Below, piece by piece: positions 7,359 to 15,786 of a stretch of DNA of 36,802 nucleotides. A program made the position numbers and the translations under genes. The notes beneath the pieces were generated by a model, which was not told where the DNA came from, did no database searches, and saw nothing but the letters and a program-made list of their open reading frames with translations. This DNA is from Bacillota bacterium (lineage in GTDB: Bacteria > Bacillota > Bacilli > Paenibacillales > Paenibacillaceae), in NCBI GenBank assembly GCA_023460795.1, contig JAEWPC010000009.1, positions 1-36,802 of the forward strand, read 5' to 3'. Every line of letters starts with the position of its first letter. Within the stretch, counting starts at the first letter, position 1.

Positions 7359-9206
7359 TCACCTCCCTTCCTCATCTCGTTCAATCGGGAACGTCATCGT
7401 CACCGTGGTCCCTTTGCCTGAGATGCTGAATAGTTCGAAAGAAGCTTGGTCTTGATACACGAGCCATAACCGCTCCTTCACATTCAACAAGCCGATCCCG
7501 TGTGCCCCCGGCGTCTTCGGCTCCGTCATATCCGACAACAGAGCTTTCATCCTCGCGAGCCGTTCGGCATCCATTCCTGCTCCATTGTCCTGCACCGAAA
7601 GCCGAAGCCGATCCCCTTCCTCGGCCGCCTCGATCCGTATCGTTCCCGGACCGATCTTCCGCTCGATCCCGTGCAGCACCGCGTTCTCTAGAATCGGCTG
7701 CAGGATGAGCTTCAACACTTTGCAGGATCGGAGTGATTCCGGCACGTCGATACGGAACGACATTCGGTCGCCGTGACGAATCTCGATGATGCGCAAGTAC
7801 TGCTCCGCGCTGCGGATCTCGTCCGCAAGCGGAACGACGTCTTCCTCGCCTGTGATGCTGTAGCGGAATATATGTGACAGCGACGAGGTCATCCGGCTAA
7901 TCTCTCGAACGCCGTGGATCTTCGCAAGACTAGAGATCGTCTCCAACGTGTTGTACAGAAAATGAGGGTTGATCTGAGCTTTCAGCGCTTTGATCTGAGC
8001 GGCTTGCTTGACGACTTTCGCCCGGTACAGCTCGTTAATCACGTCGTTCAACCGATTGACCATCCGATCGTACGCGGAAGTAAGTTGTTGGATTTCGTCT
8101 TTACCGGTCGGCATTACGCCGGACAATTGAAAATCTCCCTTTTCCAAACTGCGCATCGAACGCATAAGCTTATAGATCCCGCTGAAAATACTGTTAAAGA
8201 CGAGAGTCGCTACATAAGCGGACAGAAGCATGATGATGACGGCGGTCACGATAGTAAACGTCAATATTTTGTTCATGCTGCGCATGAGATAGTCGTAAGG
8301 AACTTGCTTGACGATAATCCACCCGGTTCCACTCATGCGAGTGAAAGAAGTCAAATATTTGCGGCCGTCCGCATCTTCGTAATCCATATGGTGAAGCTCC
8401 GGTTGTTGACTGCGGAGGGCTTGGGCGAGCTTCGGGTCGCCAAGAGGTTCTCCCCACTCCGACTCTCTGTCGCTATAGATTACCGTTCCAGTATCATCGA
8501 GAATGAACACTTTGCCTTCGCCTTCAGCCGTGCCATCCGCCATAATCTCGCTGAAAGCCCCGGGTTTGACGGCCAGCGCCGCCATGCCGAAGTTCGTCCC
8601 GCGCCATCGGTCTTTGATCGGAATAGAGATCGTCAGCACTTTGTCCCCCGTCTGATAGAAGCCTTTGACTTCGTTCAAGTGAGGAGCCATCCATAGGAGA
8701 GAGCTTCCTTCCCGATTCATAGTCTCTTGGTAAAGCTTTGTATCGCTGTAACGGACCGGCATCATGCGGTTGCCGACATACATGCTGTATTGGTTGTTCG
8801 GCAAAGCTACTGTAATCCCCTCGACCGATAGATTCCCCATCATTTTCACGTTCAGCATGCGCTTTAATTCATCGTCCAACTGATATTGACCGAGTATGTC
8901 CAGCTCGGCGGCGCCTTTCATCTCCGTCTGCACGAGGTCCTCGTTCACGATCGTCTGCAGCAGCTTCTCATAGTCGGAGGCGACGGCATCCGCGTTGATC
9001 TTGATCTGGCTGACGATCTGCATCGAGTACGTTTCGTTCTTCTGAGTAGCATCCTTGTATGAAAAGTAAAAAGACACCGTCGCGACAATCGCGAGCGGTG
9101 CGGCAGAAATAAGCAGGAAAGTGAGGAGCAGTCTCCGCTTGACCGTAAACCGTCTCAAAAACCGAACTTGTGACTGAAAAAATGCTTGGAGACTATTATT
9201 GGCCAT
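7359..9206 (-). CDS. Sensor histidine kinase, YesM-like
   Basis: Membrane sensor of 615 residues. Membrane segments lie at about 25-48 and 313-337, enclosing an extracellular sensing region of about 265 residues. A HAMP linker follows (about 338-392), then the His_kinase domain with phosphorylated His415 in QINPHFLYNTLETISSLAK and a HATPase domain with an N-box (PILENAVLHGIERK) and a G-box (DNGAGM). The start ATG has GAAGGAGGAGC upstream. It begins 16 nt after the GH2 stop and ends 7 nt before the regulator, so the three are one unit. It probably senses an extracellular sugar or the loaded binding protein (inference). Confidence 0.93.
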   Translation of the reverse strand: MANNSLQAFFQSQVRFLRRFTVKRRLLLTFLLISAAPLAIVATVSFYFSYKDATQKNETYSMQIVSQIKINADAVASDYEKLLQTIVNEDLVQTEMKGAAELDILGQYQLDDELKRMLNVKMMGNLSVEGITVALPNNQYSMYVGNRMMPVRYSDTKLYQETMNREGSSLLWMAPHLNEVKGFYQTGDKVLTISIPIKDRWRGTNFGMAALAVKPGAFSEIMADGTAEGEGKVFILDDTGTVIYSDRESEWGEPLGDPKLAQALRSQQPELHHMDYEDADGRKYLTSFTRMSGTGWIIVKQVPYDYLMRSMNKILTFTIVTAVIIMLLSAYVATLVFNSIFSGIYKLMRSMRSLEKGDFQLSGVMPTGKDEIQQLTSAYDRMVNRLNDVINELYRAKVVKQAAQIKALKAQINPHFLYNTLETISSLAKIHGVREISRMTSSLSHIFRYSITGEEDVVPLADEIRSAEQYLRIIEIRHGDRMSFRIDVPESLRSCKVLKLILQPILENAVLHGIERKIGPGTIRIEAAEEGDRLRLSVQDNGAGMDAERLARMKALLSDMTEPKTPGAHGIGLLNVKERLWLVYQDQASFELFSISGKGTTVTMTFPIERDEEGR

Positions 9207-9222
9207 GCGGAGCTCCTCCTTC

Positions 9223-11001
9223 TTATATACATTCTACGATTTCTCCCTCGTTGATCCGGCGGATCAGCGACAACGGAATTTTGGGCTTGCGATCCCAAGT
9301 GAGCAACCCGCAAATTTCCGTCTCGGTGTCCGTGAGCTGCGTATAGCAGTAGCCCTGCACGAGTCCGGAGACGACCATCGGGTGAATGACGTCGACCAAC
9401 TGATCTAGAAACTCCTGTTCGTTCTGGGCGGATGGGTTGACGATCGGCGCTTCCGGAATGGAACGCAGGTTAACGCCGCCGAACTCCGTTACCATGATCG
9501 GTTGACCTTCATACTTGTATCCCGGAGCATAAATGAATTTGCGTCCCGTCATATCGTTCAGGATTCGGTCGACGTTCGCATATCTCTCCAGCAGCACGCC
9601 GCGATCTCTCGAATAATCATGCACGGTACAAAGATCGGACAGGCAATGCTCCCATCCGTCGTTGGACAGGACGAGTCTCGTCGTATCGATCGATTTGGTG
9701 AAATGGTACAAAGCCATCGCATGATGTCTTTGCTTCGGATCGATCAGAATGTCGGGCACGCCCCAGCTTTCGTTGAGCGGTACCCAGGCGACGATACAAG
9801 GGTGATTGTAGTCGCGGCGAATGATTTCTCCCCATTCTTGACTCATCCGGTACGCATAAGCTTCGGAATACTCATAAGCGTTAGCCGTCTCTCCCCAGAC
9901 GAGGACACCCAACTTGTCGCACCAATACAAGTACCTCGGATCGGCGACCATCTGGTGTTTACGCATGCCGTTAAAGCCCATCTCCTTGCACAATTCCACG
10001 TCCAGACGAATCGCATTATCCGATGGAGCGGTCAAGATCCCATCGGCATAGTAGCCTTGGTCAAGCACCAGCTTCATCTGGTAAGGCTTGTTGTTCAAGC
10101 ACACTTTGCCCGCTTCTATCGAAATTTTACGCATTCCGAAATAGCTTGTCACGCTGTCTGTCACGACGCCGTCCACGCGCAGCGTGAACTTCACATCGTA
10201 CAGATTCGGTCGTTCGGGAGACCACCACCGGCCGAAGCCATGATCGTTGAAGTCCTTCAGATTCATTCTGCGAGACTCGCGTTCGCTGGCATAGATCGTT
10301 TCCTTCGCTACGAGCTCTCCCGCGAATGAAATTTCAGCCGTCAATTCGGCGCGTTCGCGCAGTGCTAATCCCCGAATGAACGTCTCGATCTCGATCTCAT
10401 TCGAATCCAGATGCGGCGTGAATTTCACCCGATCCAGCCATACCGGGTTCACGTATTCCAGCCATACTGCTTGCCATATGCCGGTCATGTTCGTGAACCA
10501 CATGACTTCCCCTTTTTCCTTCCAATATTGCTTACCCCGCGGAAGAGCCATATCCTCGAAGTAGTCCTGGGCGCGGACGACGATCGTATGTTCATCGCCG
10601 ACGAGCGAATCCGTAATATCAACCGAGAAAGAGGCGTTGCCTCCTACGTGACTGCACACATGATGACCGTCCACCCACACTTGCGCATCATAATCAACGG
10701 CTCCGAAGTGAAGAATGACACGTTTGCCCTTCTCTGTCTCAGATACGCGGAACGTTCTCCGATACCAGACTACATCATGGAACTCCGTCTCCCCGATGCC
10801 GCTCAGCGGACTCTGATAGCAGAACGGAACGATAATCGTCTTATCGAACACCGCCAAGTCTTTACCGTCTTGTGCGGTTTCGTACCATCTACAAACCAAT
10901 CCCTCGTCGCGATCATCCATTCGGAATTCCCATTTGCCGTTCAAACTTGCCCAGGATTCACGGATGAACTGCGGGCGCGGATATTCGGGTCTGACCAACA
11001 T
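9223..11001 (-). CDS. Glycoside hydrolase family 2 enzyme (LacZ/UidA-like), copy B
   Basis: A 592-residue GH2 enzyme with the same layout as the copy at 382-2145: N-terminal YPRPQF/SLNGKWEF block, Ig-like domain, TIM barrel, acid/base Glu411 in NESWG and nucleophile Glu506 in TEFGG. No signal peptide, so probably intracellular. The frame extends to 11154, but the ATG at 11001 has AAGAGGTG in place and aligns with the start of the paralogue. It heads the unit GH2-kinase-regulator and has an extended -10 promoter about 35 nt upstream. Two GH2 enzymes of equal length in one locus suggest different linkages or aglycones of the same glycan; the substrate is not readable. Confidence 0.9.
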   Translation of the reverse strand: MLVRPEYPRPQFIRESWASLNGKWEFRMDDRDEGLVCRWYETAQDGKDLAVFDKTIIVPFCYQSPLSGIGETEFHDVVWYRRTFRVSETEKGKRVILHFGAVDYDAQVWVDGHHVCSHVGGNASFSVDITDSLVGDEHTIVVRAQDYFEDMALPRGKQYWKEKGEVMWFTNMTGIWQAVWLEYVNPVWLDRVKFTPHLDSNEIEIETFIRGLALRERAELTAEISFAGELVAKETIYASERESRRMNLKDFNDHGFGRWWSPERPNLYDVKFTLRVDGVVTDSVTSYFGMRKISIEAGKVCLNNKPYQMKLVLDQGYYADGILTAPSDNAIRLDVELCKEMGFNGMRKHQMVADPRYLYWCDKLGVLVWGETANAYEYSEAYAYRMSQEWGEIIRRDYNHPCIVAWVPLNESWGVPDILIDPKQRHHAMALYHFTKSIDTTRLVLSNDGWEHCLSDLCTVHDYSRDRGVLLERYANVDRILNDMTGRKFIYAPGYKYEGQPIMVTEFGGVNLRSIPEAPIVNPSAQNEQEFLDQLVDVIHPMVVSGLVQGYCYTQLTDTETEICGLLTWDRKPKIPLSLIRRINEGEIVECI

Positions 11002-11034
11002 ACCATGCACCTCTTGTTCCATTAGATTTGGTTC

Positions 11035-11043
11035 ATTGTAGCA
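11035..11043 (-). promoter_or_regulatory. Probable extended -10 promoter of the GH2-kinase-regulator unit
   Basis: On the minus strand TGCTACAAT matches an extended -10 (TG-n-TATAAT with one change). No good -35 is seen at 17 bp. Transcription would start about 27 nt before the GH2 start codon. It lies between that gene and the terminator of the HD-GYP gene. Confidence 0.45.
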
Positions 11044-11130
11044 CTTGAGCAACAGGCACCATAATCCGACTGGATTGACAACCGAGGTGTACTTTTTTGC
11101 ACGAGACGATGAGGTTAGCGCAGACCCATA

Positions 11131-11175
11131 AATAAAGACCAGGATTCGAGGCAATTCGCCTCAACCCCTGGTCTT
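11131..11175 (-). terminator. Rho-independent terminator after the HD-GYP gene
   Basis: On the minus strand AAGACCAGG ... GAGGC-GAATT-GCCTC ... CCTGGTCTT forms a long hairpin followed by a T-rich TTTATTTAT tail. It ends the gyrA/HD-GYP transcription and marks the left limit of the conserved origin block. Confidence 0.85.
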
Positions 11176-11186
11176 GAGAATTTTTG

Positions 11187-12263
11187 TTAATTCGTCGCGA
11201 ACACTTCAACGATAAACAGCTGGCGCTGCTGGGCCAAGTTAATGATCTGGCCGTGCACCGATACCATCGGTCGCGTCGGATTGCTCCGATCGGTAAATAC
11301 GATCTCGGCTATGCGTCCGTCGTTCAATCGTACGACCGCGCCGTTATGGAATTGCGTCGTTCTCTCGATGAACGTCTGAACGTATACCGGCTCCAGCTTG
11401 CCGAAGGAGTTGGCGTATAGCTCCTCTAGCACCAAATACGGCGACTCCGCTTTGCGATAGTTACGGTTCGAAGTCATCGCATGGTACATATCCGCTATCG
11501 TGACGATCTTGGCGTACGGATGAATTTTGTCGCCCTTAACCTTCATCGGATACCCGCTGCCATCGATACGCTCGTGGTGCTGCAGCGCGGACAGCCATAC
11601 GCCCGAGTTGAGCCCGGTCACGTTCTCCAGCAGCCTGAATCCGTAGATCGTATGCTGCCTGACCTCCAGCAATTCATCGTTAGTGAGTCTTGATGGTTTG
11701 CGGAGAATTGCTTCGTCCACCTTGAAATTCCCAATATCGTGCAATAGACCGGCCATGGCGATCTGCAGCAAATCCTTCTCCGGGAACTTGTTCCACTTCG
11801 CCAAGTGGTATGAAGTCAGCGCGCACAACACGCTATTACGGACGAGGATGTTCTCCCCTCCTTCGAACGGAGGAAGGAAGAACGTCAGTACGTTATATTC
11901 ATCCTTGAATTCAAGCAAAGCATTAAGCCCGTTACGAAGATCAAGGACCGGGATTTTCTGGCCGGAGGCGACCATTGACATCGTCCGTCTCAGCAACCGT
12001 TCCATCTCCAGGAACTGCCGCTGTAAGGAAGAGAGCTTCACCTCTTGCTTCTCAGAGCTGTCCTCCGCTTCCGTGTCGTCTTCTTTCTCTTCCAATCCCA
12101 CTCTTCTAATATCTACGGTTGGAATGAGGAACGCTTGGAGGATTTCCAAGTCGCGTTCGGAAAGCGCGCGATCCTTCTCCATCAGCACGCTTCCAAGCGC
12201 GGTCTGAACATCCGTAGCGAGTCGATCTCCCGGTTGCGCTTGCATGACGGGTAATACAGGCAT
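11187..12263 (-). CDS. HD-GYP domain protein (degenerate metal site)
   Basis: Likely cytoplasmic protein of 358 residues. A low-complexity acidic linker (about 58-75, EEKEDDTEAEDSSEK) precedes a C-terminal HD-GYP domain: HD at His175-Asp176 (LLHDIGNF), His204, HHE at 229-231 and GSGYP at 235-239. HD-GYP proteins of this type usually hydrolyse cyclic di-GMP. Here the usual first metal-ligand His is Asn143 (VRNSVL), and the Lys of HDIGK is Asn, so activity may be altered. The ATG has GGGAGGG upstream. It lies 39 nt after gyrA and is probably co-transcribed; an HD-GYP gene next to gyrA is, as I recall, common in Paenibacillus. Confidence 0.85.
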   Translation of the reverse strand: MPVLPVMQAQPGDRLATDVQTALGSVLMEKDRALSERDLEILQAFLIPTVDIRRVGLEEKEDDTEAEDSSEKQEVKLSSLQRQFLEMERLLRRTMSMVASGQKIPVLDLRNGLNALLEFKDEYNVLTFFLPPFEGGENILVRNSVLCALTSYHLAKWNKFPEKDLLQIAMAGLLHDIGNFKVDEAILRKPSRLTNDELLEVRQHTIYGFRLLENVTGLNSGVWLSALQHHERIDGSGYPMKVKGDKIHPYAKIVTIADMYHAMTSNRNYRKAESPYLVLEELYANSFGKLEPVYVQTFIERTTQFHNGAVVRLNDGRIAEIVFTDRSNPTRPMVSVHGQIINLAQQRQLFIVEVFATN

Positions 12264-12302
12264 GTTTCAACCCTCCCTGGATGCGTGCACGGCGAGAGCA
12301 GA

Positions 12303-14795
12303 CTAGTTATCGGTGCTTTCGGTCTGCTCGCCCTCAACTTCTCCTTCTGAATCTTCCGAATCGGTATCGTCTTCGCTGCGCGGTGCTCTCGCTACCGTCG
12401 CAACGGAATCCTCGTCCCGAATATTGATCAGCTTAACGCCTTGCGTAATACGGCCCATCGAGTTGATCCCCGCCATGCTCGTCCGAATGAGCGTGCCGGA
12501 AGTCGTCATGATCATCAGATCCTCTTCGTTGTTCACGACTTTGAGTCCGACGATCGCGCCGTTCTTATCCGTTACGTTAAGCGTCTTGATTCCTTTACCG
12601 CCGCGCGTCTGGGTACGGTATTCGGTCATCGGCGTACGTTTGCCGTAGCCTTTGGCCGTTACGATAAGCACGTCTTGCTCCGGATCGACGACGTCCATGT
12701 CGATGACTTTATCGTCGTCATCCAGCTGAATGCCCTTAACGCCGGTTGCCGAACGTCCCATCGATCTGACGTCTTCTTCCGAGAATCGGATCGACATCCC
12801 TTGGCTCGTGCCCATAATGATCTCGCGGGCGCCGTCCGTCAGCTTAACGCCGATCAGGTCGTCATCTTCGCGAAGCGAGATCGCGATCAAGCCGACTTTA
12901 CGGATGTTCGAATAGTCGTCGAGCGGAGTCTTCTTCACGACGCCGCCCCGGGTCGCGAAGAACAGATATTTGTTCGGCTCGAATGCTTCGACCGGAATAA
13001 CCGCATTGATCGTCTCGCCTTGCTCGATCTGGATGAGGTTAATGATCGGCGTTCCGCGAGCGGTTCTGCTCAGATCCGGAATTTCGTAAGCTTTAAGCCG
13101 GAACACGCGTCCTTTGTTCGTGAAGAACAACAGGAAGTGGTGGGTGTTGGAGATGAACAGAGTTTCGACGAAATCGTCCTCTTTCGTCCCCATTCCCATG
13201 ATTCCGCGTCCTCCGCGCTTTTGGCTACGGTACGTTGACACCGGAAGGCGCTTGACGTAGCCCGAATGCGTCATCGTAATGACGACGTCGTCGCGCGGAA
13301 TCAAGTCTTCGTCGAGAATTTCGTCGTCGCTGATCGTAATCTCCGTGCGGCGATCGTCTCCGAAGCGTTCCTTGATTTCTTCAAGCTCCGTATGGATAAT
13401 GTCGCGCACGAGCGTCTCATCCGCGAGAATCGCTTTGTACTCGGCGATCTTAACCATCAGCTCGTTGTATTCGTCTTCAATCTTCTGGCGCTCCAACCCG
13501 GTCAAGCGTTGCAGGCGCATGTCGAGAATCGCCTGAGCTTGCTCATGAGAGAGGCCGAAGCGAGTCATCAAGCCTTCGCGGGCTTCGTCCGTCGTACGGG
13601 ACCCGCGAATGAGCGCGATTACTTCGTCGAGATGGTCTAGCGCGATGCGCAAGCCTTCGAGAATGTGGGCGCGCGCTTCCGCTTTCTTCAGGTCGTACTC
13701 CGTCCGGCGGCGAATGACTTCGACTTGGTGTTCGATATAGTAATGCAGCATATCCCGGAGGTTCAATATCTTAGGCTCGTTGTTGACGAGCGCAAGCATA
13801 TTGACCCCGAACGTGGTTTGCATTTGGGTCTGCTTGTACAGATTGTTCAGCACGACAGTCGGCGTAACGTCGCGGCGCAATTCGATGACGATGCGCATGC
13901 CATTGCGGTCCGATTCGTCGCGAAGGTCGGTAATGCCGTCAATCTTCTTCTCGCGAACGAGCTCGGCGATCTTCTCAACCAATCTAGCCTTAATAACCTG
14001 GTAAGGAAGCTCTTGCACAATGATGCGCGCCTTGCCGTTCACTTCTTCGATCTCGGCTTTCGCCCGCATCGTAACGGAGCCGCGGCCCGTCGCGTACGCT
14101 TGGCGAATTCCTACCGTCCCGAGAATATAACCCGAAGTCGGGAAGTCGGGACCTTTAATATATTCCATCAAGTCATACGAGTTAAGCTCCGGATTGCGGA
14201 TAAGCGCTTGCGCGCCATCGATGACTTCCCGAAGGTTATGCGGCGGAATATTGGTCGCCATACCGACCGCGATCCCCGTATTGCCGTTAACGAGCAAGTT
14301 CGGATAACGCGCTGGCAGTACGACCGGTTCCTGTTCTTCGCCGTCATAGTTCGGCTTGAAGTCGATCGTCTCTTTATTGATATCGCGCAACATCTCCATG
14401 GCGATCTTGGAAAGCCGTGCTTCCGTATACCGCATAGCCGCCGCCATATCGCCGTCGATGGAACCGAAGTTGCCGTGCCCATCGACAAGCATGTAACGAA
14501 GCGAGAAATCCTGCGCCATACGCACCATTGCTTCGTAAATCGCGGAGTCACCATGCGGATGGTATTTACCGATGACTTCCCCTACGATTCTCGCCGATTT
14601 CTTGTATGGCTTGTCCGGTGCCATGCCCAGTTCGGACATAGCGTATAGAATACGTCTATGTACCGGCTTCAGACCGTCGCGAATGTCCGGTAAAGCACGG
14701 CTGACGATAACGCTCATCGCGTAATCCATGAACGATTCCCGCATCTCGACCCCGATATCGCGATCGATAATGTGAGAGCGTTGTTCTTCCGACAT
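12303..14795 (-). CDS. gyrA: DNA gyrase subunit A
   Basis: The breakage-reunion subunit of gyrase, 830 residues, which introduces negative supercoils together with GyrB. The catalytic Tyr123 is in MRYTEARLS. The quinolone-resistance region reads HPHGDSAIYE with Ser84 and Glu88, the usual sensitive residues. A GyrA-box-like QKRGGRGI and repeated beta-pinwheel blades are present in the C-terminal half, which ends in a strongly acidic tail (about 805-830). The start has AAGGAGGATC upstream. It has its own promoter because an inverted gene separates it from gyrB. Confidence 0.98.
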   Translation of the reverse strand: MSEEQRSHIIDRDIGVEMRESFMDYAMSVIVSRALPDIRDGLKPVHRRILYAMSELGMAPDKPYKKSARIVGEVIGKYHPHGDSAIYEAMVRMAQDFSLRYMLVDGHGNFGSIDGDMAAAMRYTEARLSKIAMEMLRDINKETIDFKPNYDGEEQEPVVLPARYPNLLVNGNTGIAVGMATNIPPHNLREVIDGAQALIRNPELNSYDLMEYIKGPDFPTSGYILGTVGIRQAYATGRGSVTMRAKAEIEEVNGKARIIVQELPYQVIKARLVEKIAELVREKKIDGITDLRDESDRNGMRIVIELRRDVTPTVVLNNLYKQTQMQTTFGVNMLALVNNEPKILNLRDMLHYYIEHQVEVIRRRTEYDLKKAEARAHILEGLRIALDHLDEVIALIRGSRTTDEAREGLMTRFGLSHEQAQAILDMRLQRLTGLERQKIEDEYNELMVKIAEYKAILADETLVRDIIHTELEEIKERFGDDRRTEITISDDEILDEDLIPRDDVVITMTHSGYVKRLPVSTYRSQKRGGRGIMGMGTKEDDFVETLFISNTHHFLLFFTNKGRVFRLKAYEIPDLSRTARGTPIINLIQIEQGETINAVIPVEAFEPNKYLFFATRGGVVKKTPLDDYSNIRKVGLIAISLREDDDLIGVKLTDGAREIIMGTSQGMSIRFSEEDVRSMGRSATGVKGIQLDDDDKVIDMDVVDPEQDVLIVTAKGYGKRTPMTEYRTQTRGGKGIKTLNVTDKNGAIVGLKVVNNEEDLMIMTTSGTLIRTSMAGINSMGRITQGVKLINIRDEDSVATVARAPRSEDDTDSEDSEGEVEGEQTESTDN

Positions 14796-14833
14796 GAAGA
14801 TAGATCCTCCTTAGTCCATGCGACTGATCCGTC

Positions 14834-14850
14834 GTGCATGCGCCATGCAC
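14834..14850 (-). other. Hairpin in the gyrA 5' leader
   Basis: A perfect GTGCATG-CGC-CATGCAC inverted repeat (7-bp arms, 3-nt loop) lies between the gyrA promoter and its ribosome site. It could affect mRNA stability or be a protein-binding palindrome; neither is shown. Confidence 0.45.
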
Positions 14851-14904
14851 CCATGATAGATGCACACCGCTTAGCGCGTTTCGTCATAGATTATTAATAA
14901 TTCC

Positions 14905-14913
14905 ATTATACCA
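14905..14913 (-). promoter_or_regulatory. Extended -10 promoter of gyrA
   Basis: On the minus strand TGGTATAAT is a perfect extended -10 element (TG-n-TATAAT). The -35 region is poor, as is usual with this class. Transcription would start near 14898 and give a leader of about 100 nt. Confidence 0.7.
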
Positions 14914-14945
14914 TATTGCCGAAGGGAAAGGTTGGATGAACGCAG

Positions 14946-15725
14946 ATGTCGATCCAGCGCGTCACGAGCAAACAAGCAAAGACGGACGCCCTTCTTGCCG
15001 ATGCTGAACTGCGGGCATACGTACCCGATACGCGAAGCTTCAACGAACAGACCGTCCGCAACATGCTGGATCGTTACGGCATGATCTACGTGAAGCCCGT
15101 GAAAGGCACTTTCGGCAAAGGCGTCATCCGCATCGAGAATTTGGCCGGTGAAGCCGAACCCTACTTCTTTCAATCCGGAGAACGCCAATACCGCTTCGAC
15201 TCGTTCGATCGTATGTACGCCAAGCTTCTAACCGTCAAGAAAAACCGGGCCTATCTCGCCCAACAAGGTATACATCTGCTTAAATACAACAACCGGCGAT
15301 TCGATGTACGGGTGATGGTGCAGAAAAATCCGGCCAACAGGTGGGAGACGACCGGTATGATCGGGAGGCTGTCCCATCCGCGCCGAATCGTTACCAACTA
15401 TCATAGCGGCGGAACCCCGCTCTCCCTCGACAAGCTGCTATTACCGACTCTTGCTCCAGATCAGACCGCCGAACTGCAGGCCAATCTCCGGAAGCACGGC
15501 GTTAAAGTCGCCTCGGCCCTGGAAAGAAAATTTCCCAGGCTCAAAGAAATCGGCATCGACATCGCCTTGGATGAACGATTAAAGCCGTGGATACTGGAGG
15601 TTAATACGCTTCCGGACGTCTATTTGTTCCGCAAACTGCCGAACCTGTCGACCTTCCGAAAGATGTTCGCTTACGCGGTAGCGTATGGCCGCTACTCCAA
15701 GCGTAACCGCAAACGCAAAGCTTAA
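14946..15725 (+). CDS. YheC/YheD-family ATP-grasp protein
   Basis: A 259-residue protein of the YheC/YheD family, endospore-coat-associated ATP-grasp proteins in Bacillus. Visible features: a nucleotide-binding glycine-rich stretch (VKPVKGTFGKGVIRI, about 49-63), a central LLKYNNRRFDVRVMVQ block and a C-terminal metal-site-like IDIALDERLKPWILEVNTLPD. It is shorter than full YheC/YheD proteins of about 360-450 residues, lacking much of the N-terminal part. A stop just upstream of the ATG fixes this start, though the ribosome site (GGGAAAGG) is distant. It lies on the plus strand between gyrB and gyrA, so it runs against the replication fork. Its substrate is unknown. Confidence 0.85.
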   Translation: MSIQRVTSKQAKTDALLADAELRAYVPDTRSFNEQTVRNMLDRYGMIYVKPVKGTFGKGVIRIENLAGEAEPYFFQSGERQYRFDSFDRMYAKLLTVKKNRAYLAQQGIHLLKYNNRRFDVRVMVQKNPANRWETTGMIGRLSHPRRIVTNYHSGGTPLSLDKLLLPTLAPDQTAELQANLRKHGVKVASALERKFPRLKEIGIDIALDERLKPWILEVNTLPDVYLFRKLPNLSTFRKMFAYAVAYGRYSKRNRKRKA

Positions 15726-15729
15726 TCGC

Positions 15730-15760
15730 AAGGGGTATCTCCTACGAGAGATACCCCTTT
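15730..15760. terminator. Bidirectional hairpin terminator between yheC-like gene and gyrB
   Basis: A 12-bp inverted repeat (AAGGGGTATCTC / GAGATACCCCTT, 6-nt loop) lies between the convergent ends of the ATP-grasp gene and gyrB. T-tracts are short on both strands, but the position fits a shared terminator. Confidence 0.75.
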
Positions 15761-15786
15761 GGTTATCGGTATGATCGGTCGGTTCG

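Noticed and set aside
12400..14600. Long open frames opposite gyrA and gyrB (for example 13665-14648 and 16849-17802)
   Set aside because: They are codon-bias shadows of conserved genes, Arg/His-rich without recognisable domains or ribosome sites.
14871..15188. A 105-codon minus-strand frame upstream of gyrA
   Set aside because: It is antisense to the ATP-grasp gene, has no family features, and its end lies across the gyrA promoter region.
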